This document shows positions 6,297 through 8,554 of a DNA stretch of 8,554 nt, piece by piece. This stretch comes from Rickettsiella sp. (GTDB lineage Bacteria; Pseudomonadota; Gammaproteobacteria; Diplorickettsiales; Diplorickettsiaceae). Within the stretch, counting starts at the first letter, position 1. The number at the start of each line of letters is the position of its first letter. The stretch covers positions 1-8,554 of the forward strand of contig JAVHYG010000071.1 of assembly GCA_031119195.1 (NCBI GenBank), given 5' to 3'. The notes below the pieces were generated by a model, which saw only the letters and a program-made list of their open reading frames with translations, ran no database searches and had not been told where the DNA came from. Both the position numbers and the translations under genes were made by a program.

Positions 6297-8039
6297 ATGC
6301 CAAAATCTCATATGACTCAACAAACTCAAACATCTACCCTAAAACAAAACAATAATGGTTCTGTAGCGGACAATACTACACAAAGTTTTTCTGCTTCTGC
6401 TTCGGTTATATCAGCTATCTCAAGCTCCTCTCACACAAGCAGTCAAACAAGCTCCTTGCTTAAAACAATGCCTAGAAACAGATTGGATTCTCCTTCTTTG
6501 CAATCTATTAAAAAAACAAATAGAGCAAGCACCGATATTGCATCTCTACACGCTTCGTATAATTCTCCTAAACCTATTCGAAAAGCTGTCTCTGATATGC
6601 TTCCCACCGCTAATTATCACAGTTCTTCTTCTCAAACTTTAAGTTTAAAGAAAAATCTTTACACTCAGTTAGAAGAAAATTCAAAAACAGCTTCTATACA
6701 TACTACATCAACATCCATGATACGTCCTCGCACTCACTCTTTTAGCCAAGCGCGTGCAAACACGCACTTCACTTCTGTATCAAGACAACAACCCCCGCAA
6801 ACACCTCCTCCAGCTTATCAAATGATTAGATTCACTCCAATTGAACCTGAAAATGCGAAAGATGATCTAGAATTTTATTTGCAACTCTTTTCCGAAAAAA
6901 TTAAGGAAAAACTTAGTATCATTGCTGCACCCTCTGAATGGCAAGTAAAAAAAAGAGAAATGTATCAATCAACAATTGGAGAGGAACTCAAAAAGAAAAC
7001 TGAACGACAAAAATTACTAGCTAAATCTTCTATTAGAGAACAAGTTCTAAATGGAAAAACAACCACCATTGCTAGTTTAATAGGAACAAGCGGAGGAATT
7101 GGAATAACTGCTGGATTTGGACTAGGTATAATTGCTGGAGGTTACGCCACCGGAATAACCGCAACAGCATTACTTGGATATTTTGTTTACAATTGGATTA
7201 AAGCTACCATAGACAAAAATGATGCTAAAAACCTTATGGTCTATCTGCCAGAAGATGATAGTCACGTCATAAACTTGATTGCTTCATTAGCCGCTTTATA
7301 TGCAGTAAACACATTGGATTCTGAATTCAAAATTAAATTTTCTTTAAAGCTTACTGTCGATCCCGTTAGACTAACTGCAATTTTTAAGTATCTTTATTCA
7401 GGTAAAAAATCAGAAGCATTTGTACAAGACCTTGATGATCAAATTAAGGCAGTTTACGAATTGGCCAAAACAGACGCTGAAAAAATATTTAAATATTTAA
7501 AGCGTTATGCAAATGACCCAAAAACGCGCTTAACAAATGGTGAACTATTTAGCCAAATATTACCAAACTCACACTTTGTTTATAGTCATGAATTTCGATC
7601 CAAAGAAGTAGTCAAAACTTGCAATTACTTAACAGCTTGGTGTTACGCACTCGATAAATTAATATCGAAAAAAGATAATCTGCATGCTAAAGTTTTTTAT
7701 GCAAATATTAAACCAATCAGAGAAAGCGTTGAAACAGATATGCAAGCATATAAAAAAAAATATCTAGAAACTTTAGAAATAGAAAACGAAAGAAGTGATC
7801 AGGATTCAATTATTTCTGCACAATCTTCAGCAACATCAAAATCTCATGTTCACAGATGGGTTGATGAGCAAAATTCACAGTTAAATAACTACACAGCACC
7901 AATTGGGCGAAGTAAAGATACAACTTCTACGACAAACTTAATGTTTTTTACTCCTCCACCAACACAAATAGATAAAGATTCAAAAACAAAAACAGCATCA
8001 GAAAAGCCAATGTCCTCATTTCGAATTGGATCCTCTTGA
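6297..8039 (+). CDS. Orphan protein with Ser/Thr-rich N-terminus, PPxY motif and Gly-rich hairpin, subfamily A (gene 5)
   Basis: Function is not recognised. It is the largest product here, 580 residues. Residues 1-180 are Ser/Thr/Gln-rich and look disordered, ending in a proline cluster with PPAY (171-174), which fits the PPxY ligand of eukaryotic WW domains. A helical segment (about 187-252) contains LAKSSI (241-246). A Gly/Ala/Ile-rich apolar stretch (about 255-301) probably forms a membrane hairpin. A helical domain (about 308-490) has the signature helix around Trp448, and a polar tail completes it. It aligns with gene 4 through the central part but has a much longer N-terminal extension. 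The frame opens at a GTG at 6282; I choose the ATG at 6297 because it restores the MPK start shared with genes 4 and 6. Neither start has a strong ribosome-binding site. Effector function is inference. Confidence 0.88.
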   Translation: MPKSHMTQQTQTSTLKQNNNGSVADNTTQSFSASASVISAISSSSHTSSQTSSLLKTMPRNRLDSPSLQSIKKTNRASTDIASLHASYNSPKPIRKAVSDMLPTANYHSSSSQTLSLKKNLYTQLEENSKTASIHTTSTSMIRPRTHSFSQARANTHFTSVSRQQPPQTPPPAYQMIRFTPIEPENAKDDLEFYLQLFSEKIKEKLSIIAAPSEWQVKKREMYQSTIGEELKKKTERQKLLAKSSIREQVLNGKTTTIASLIGTSGGIGITAGFGLGIIAGGYATGITATALLGYFVYNWIKATIDKNDAKNLMVYLPEDDSHVINLIASLAALYAVNTLDSEFKIKFSLKLTVDPVRLTAIFKYLYSGKKSEAFVQDLDDQIKAVYELAKTDAEKIFKYLKRYANDPKTRLTNGELFSQILPNSHFVYSHEFRSKEVVKTCNYLTAWCYALDKLISKKDNLHAKVFYANIKPIRESVETDMQAYKKKYLETLEIENERSDQDSIISAQSSATSKSHVHRWVDEQNSQLNNYTAPIGRSKDTTSTTNLMFFTPPPTQIDKDSKTKTASEKPMSSFRIGSS

Positions 8040-8140
8040 TCCTCTATTTAACGCTTTAATGGTGCAATAATTAATTGTTCTTGAATAACTCCTTAACCAA
8101 AACTACTTTTTATTAAAAATTTATATATATAGGTTTAAAA

Positions 8141-8554
8141 ATGCCCAAACACACTAATGAAAAAAGACTAGAACGTTTAGAACAACTCAATCCTGAAGCT
8201 TGTATCCTTCCTATTAATCAGAAAATACTTATTTATTTAGCAACACTTGCTGCTACAGAGCAAAAAGACAATCCAGAGAAATATAATCATCATCTAAAAA
8301 CAGAACTTATTAGAAAAAAAGAAAAAAATAAACTTACTCCTAATAGAATCCAAACAGCGTTGGCTAAAAATCCCACTACAATAAAAGCATTAGGTAAAGG
8401 AGTTGCTGCTGTTGGTGCTGTTACTGCTGCGGGAACTGCAGCAGGCCTGCTTTCCATAGGTGTCGCTGAGGGACTAAACAAACTTATAGAAGGAACTGTG
8501 CAAAGTGCTTTTTCTGGCGCAACAGGTGGCTCTGGTTTCTTAGCAGCTATAATG
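8141..8554 (+). CDS. Partial orphan membrane protein, subfamily B, paralog of gene 2 (gene 6, 3' end outside window)
   Basis: Function is not recognised. The ATG at 8141 has AGG at 8131-8133, seven bases upstream, and the frame stays open for 138 codons to the window end. The product begins MPKHTNEKR, with a charged helical N-terminus (1-75) and a KNP turn at 76-78. A Gly/Ala/Val/Thr-rich apolar segment (about 84-108) follows, and a second apolar segment starts near residue 129 (GGSGFLAAIM). The order and spacing match gene 2, although the linker between the apolar segments is shorter here. The rest, probably a helical domain and a polar tail if gene 2 is a guide, lies outside. A 63-codon open frame on the opposite strand (8290-8481) is only a shadow of this gene. 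Confidence 0.85.
   Translation, partial: MPKHTNEKRLERLEQLNPEACILPINQKILIYLATLAATEQKDNPEKYNHHLKTELIRKKEKNKLTPNRIQTALAKNPTTIKALGKGVAAVGAVTAAGTAAGLLSIGVAEGLNKLIEGTVQSAFSGATGGSGFLAAIM

Noticed and set aside
446..8554. Assignment as chlamydial Inc proteins
   Set aside because: Only the hydrophobic hairpin layout is similar; no Inc sequence signature or chlamydial marker gene is visible, so the name is not used.
1..8554. Type IVB (Dot/Icm) secretion signals at the protein C-termini
   Set aside because: None of the complete C-termini shows a convincing glutamate-rich block of the E-block type, so export by this route cannot be claimed from sequence.

Overview
This window is a very AT-rich stretch in which every gene lies on the + strand. 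It holds five complete genes and the 5' part of a sixth. No protein can be matched by eye to a named family. There is no tRNA, rRNA, transposase, CRISPR array or housekeeping gene, so the organism can only be guessed. The A+T richness, the orphan proteins with membrane-hairpin cores and Ser/Thr/Gln/Pro-rich tails, and the eukaryotic-looking short motifs suggest a host-associated intracellular bacterium. A Legionellales type (Rickettsiella, Coxiella or Legionella relatives) is my first guess. Chlamydia-like or Rickettsiales bacteria are alternatives. This is inference, not proof.

Layout: 1-400 is AT-rich with no credible gene. Gene 1 (446-1882) is followed by a perfect 14-bp inverted repeat at 1917-1949. 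Gene 2 (2004-3281), gene 3 (3390-4391), gene 4 (4622-6106) and gene 5 (6297-8039) follow, and gene 6 starts at 8141 and runs off the end. Spacers are about 100-230 bp, so transcription may be gene by gene rather than one tight operon.

The main result is that these are not six unrelated hypothetical proteins. By-eye alignment places them in two subfamilies. Subfamily A is genes 1, 3, 4 and 5. Its members have an N-terminal helical segment, usually a glycine-rich hydrophobic hairpin, a helical C-terminal domain with an aromatic/Ala-rich signature helix, and a disordered tail. Genes 4 and 5 are clearly homologous and share a LAKSSI block; genes 1 and 3 are more distant members. Gene 3 lacks the hairpin. 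Subfamily B is genes 2 and 6, which share an NP-rich lead-in, a long Gly/Ala-rich segment and a GGxxFxAAI-type membrane segment. The locus looks like an expanding, diversifying tandem array, plausibly of secreted or membrane-inserted effectors. Gene 1 carries an EPIYA-like site (EPIYN), gene 5 a PPxY motif (PPAY), and gene 2 an SH3-ligand-like proline motif.

For three genes the longest reading frame probably starts too far upstream. Ribosome-binding sites or comparison with paralogs support starts at 446, 2004 and 6297.
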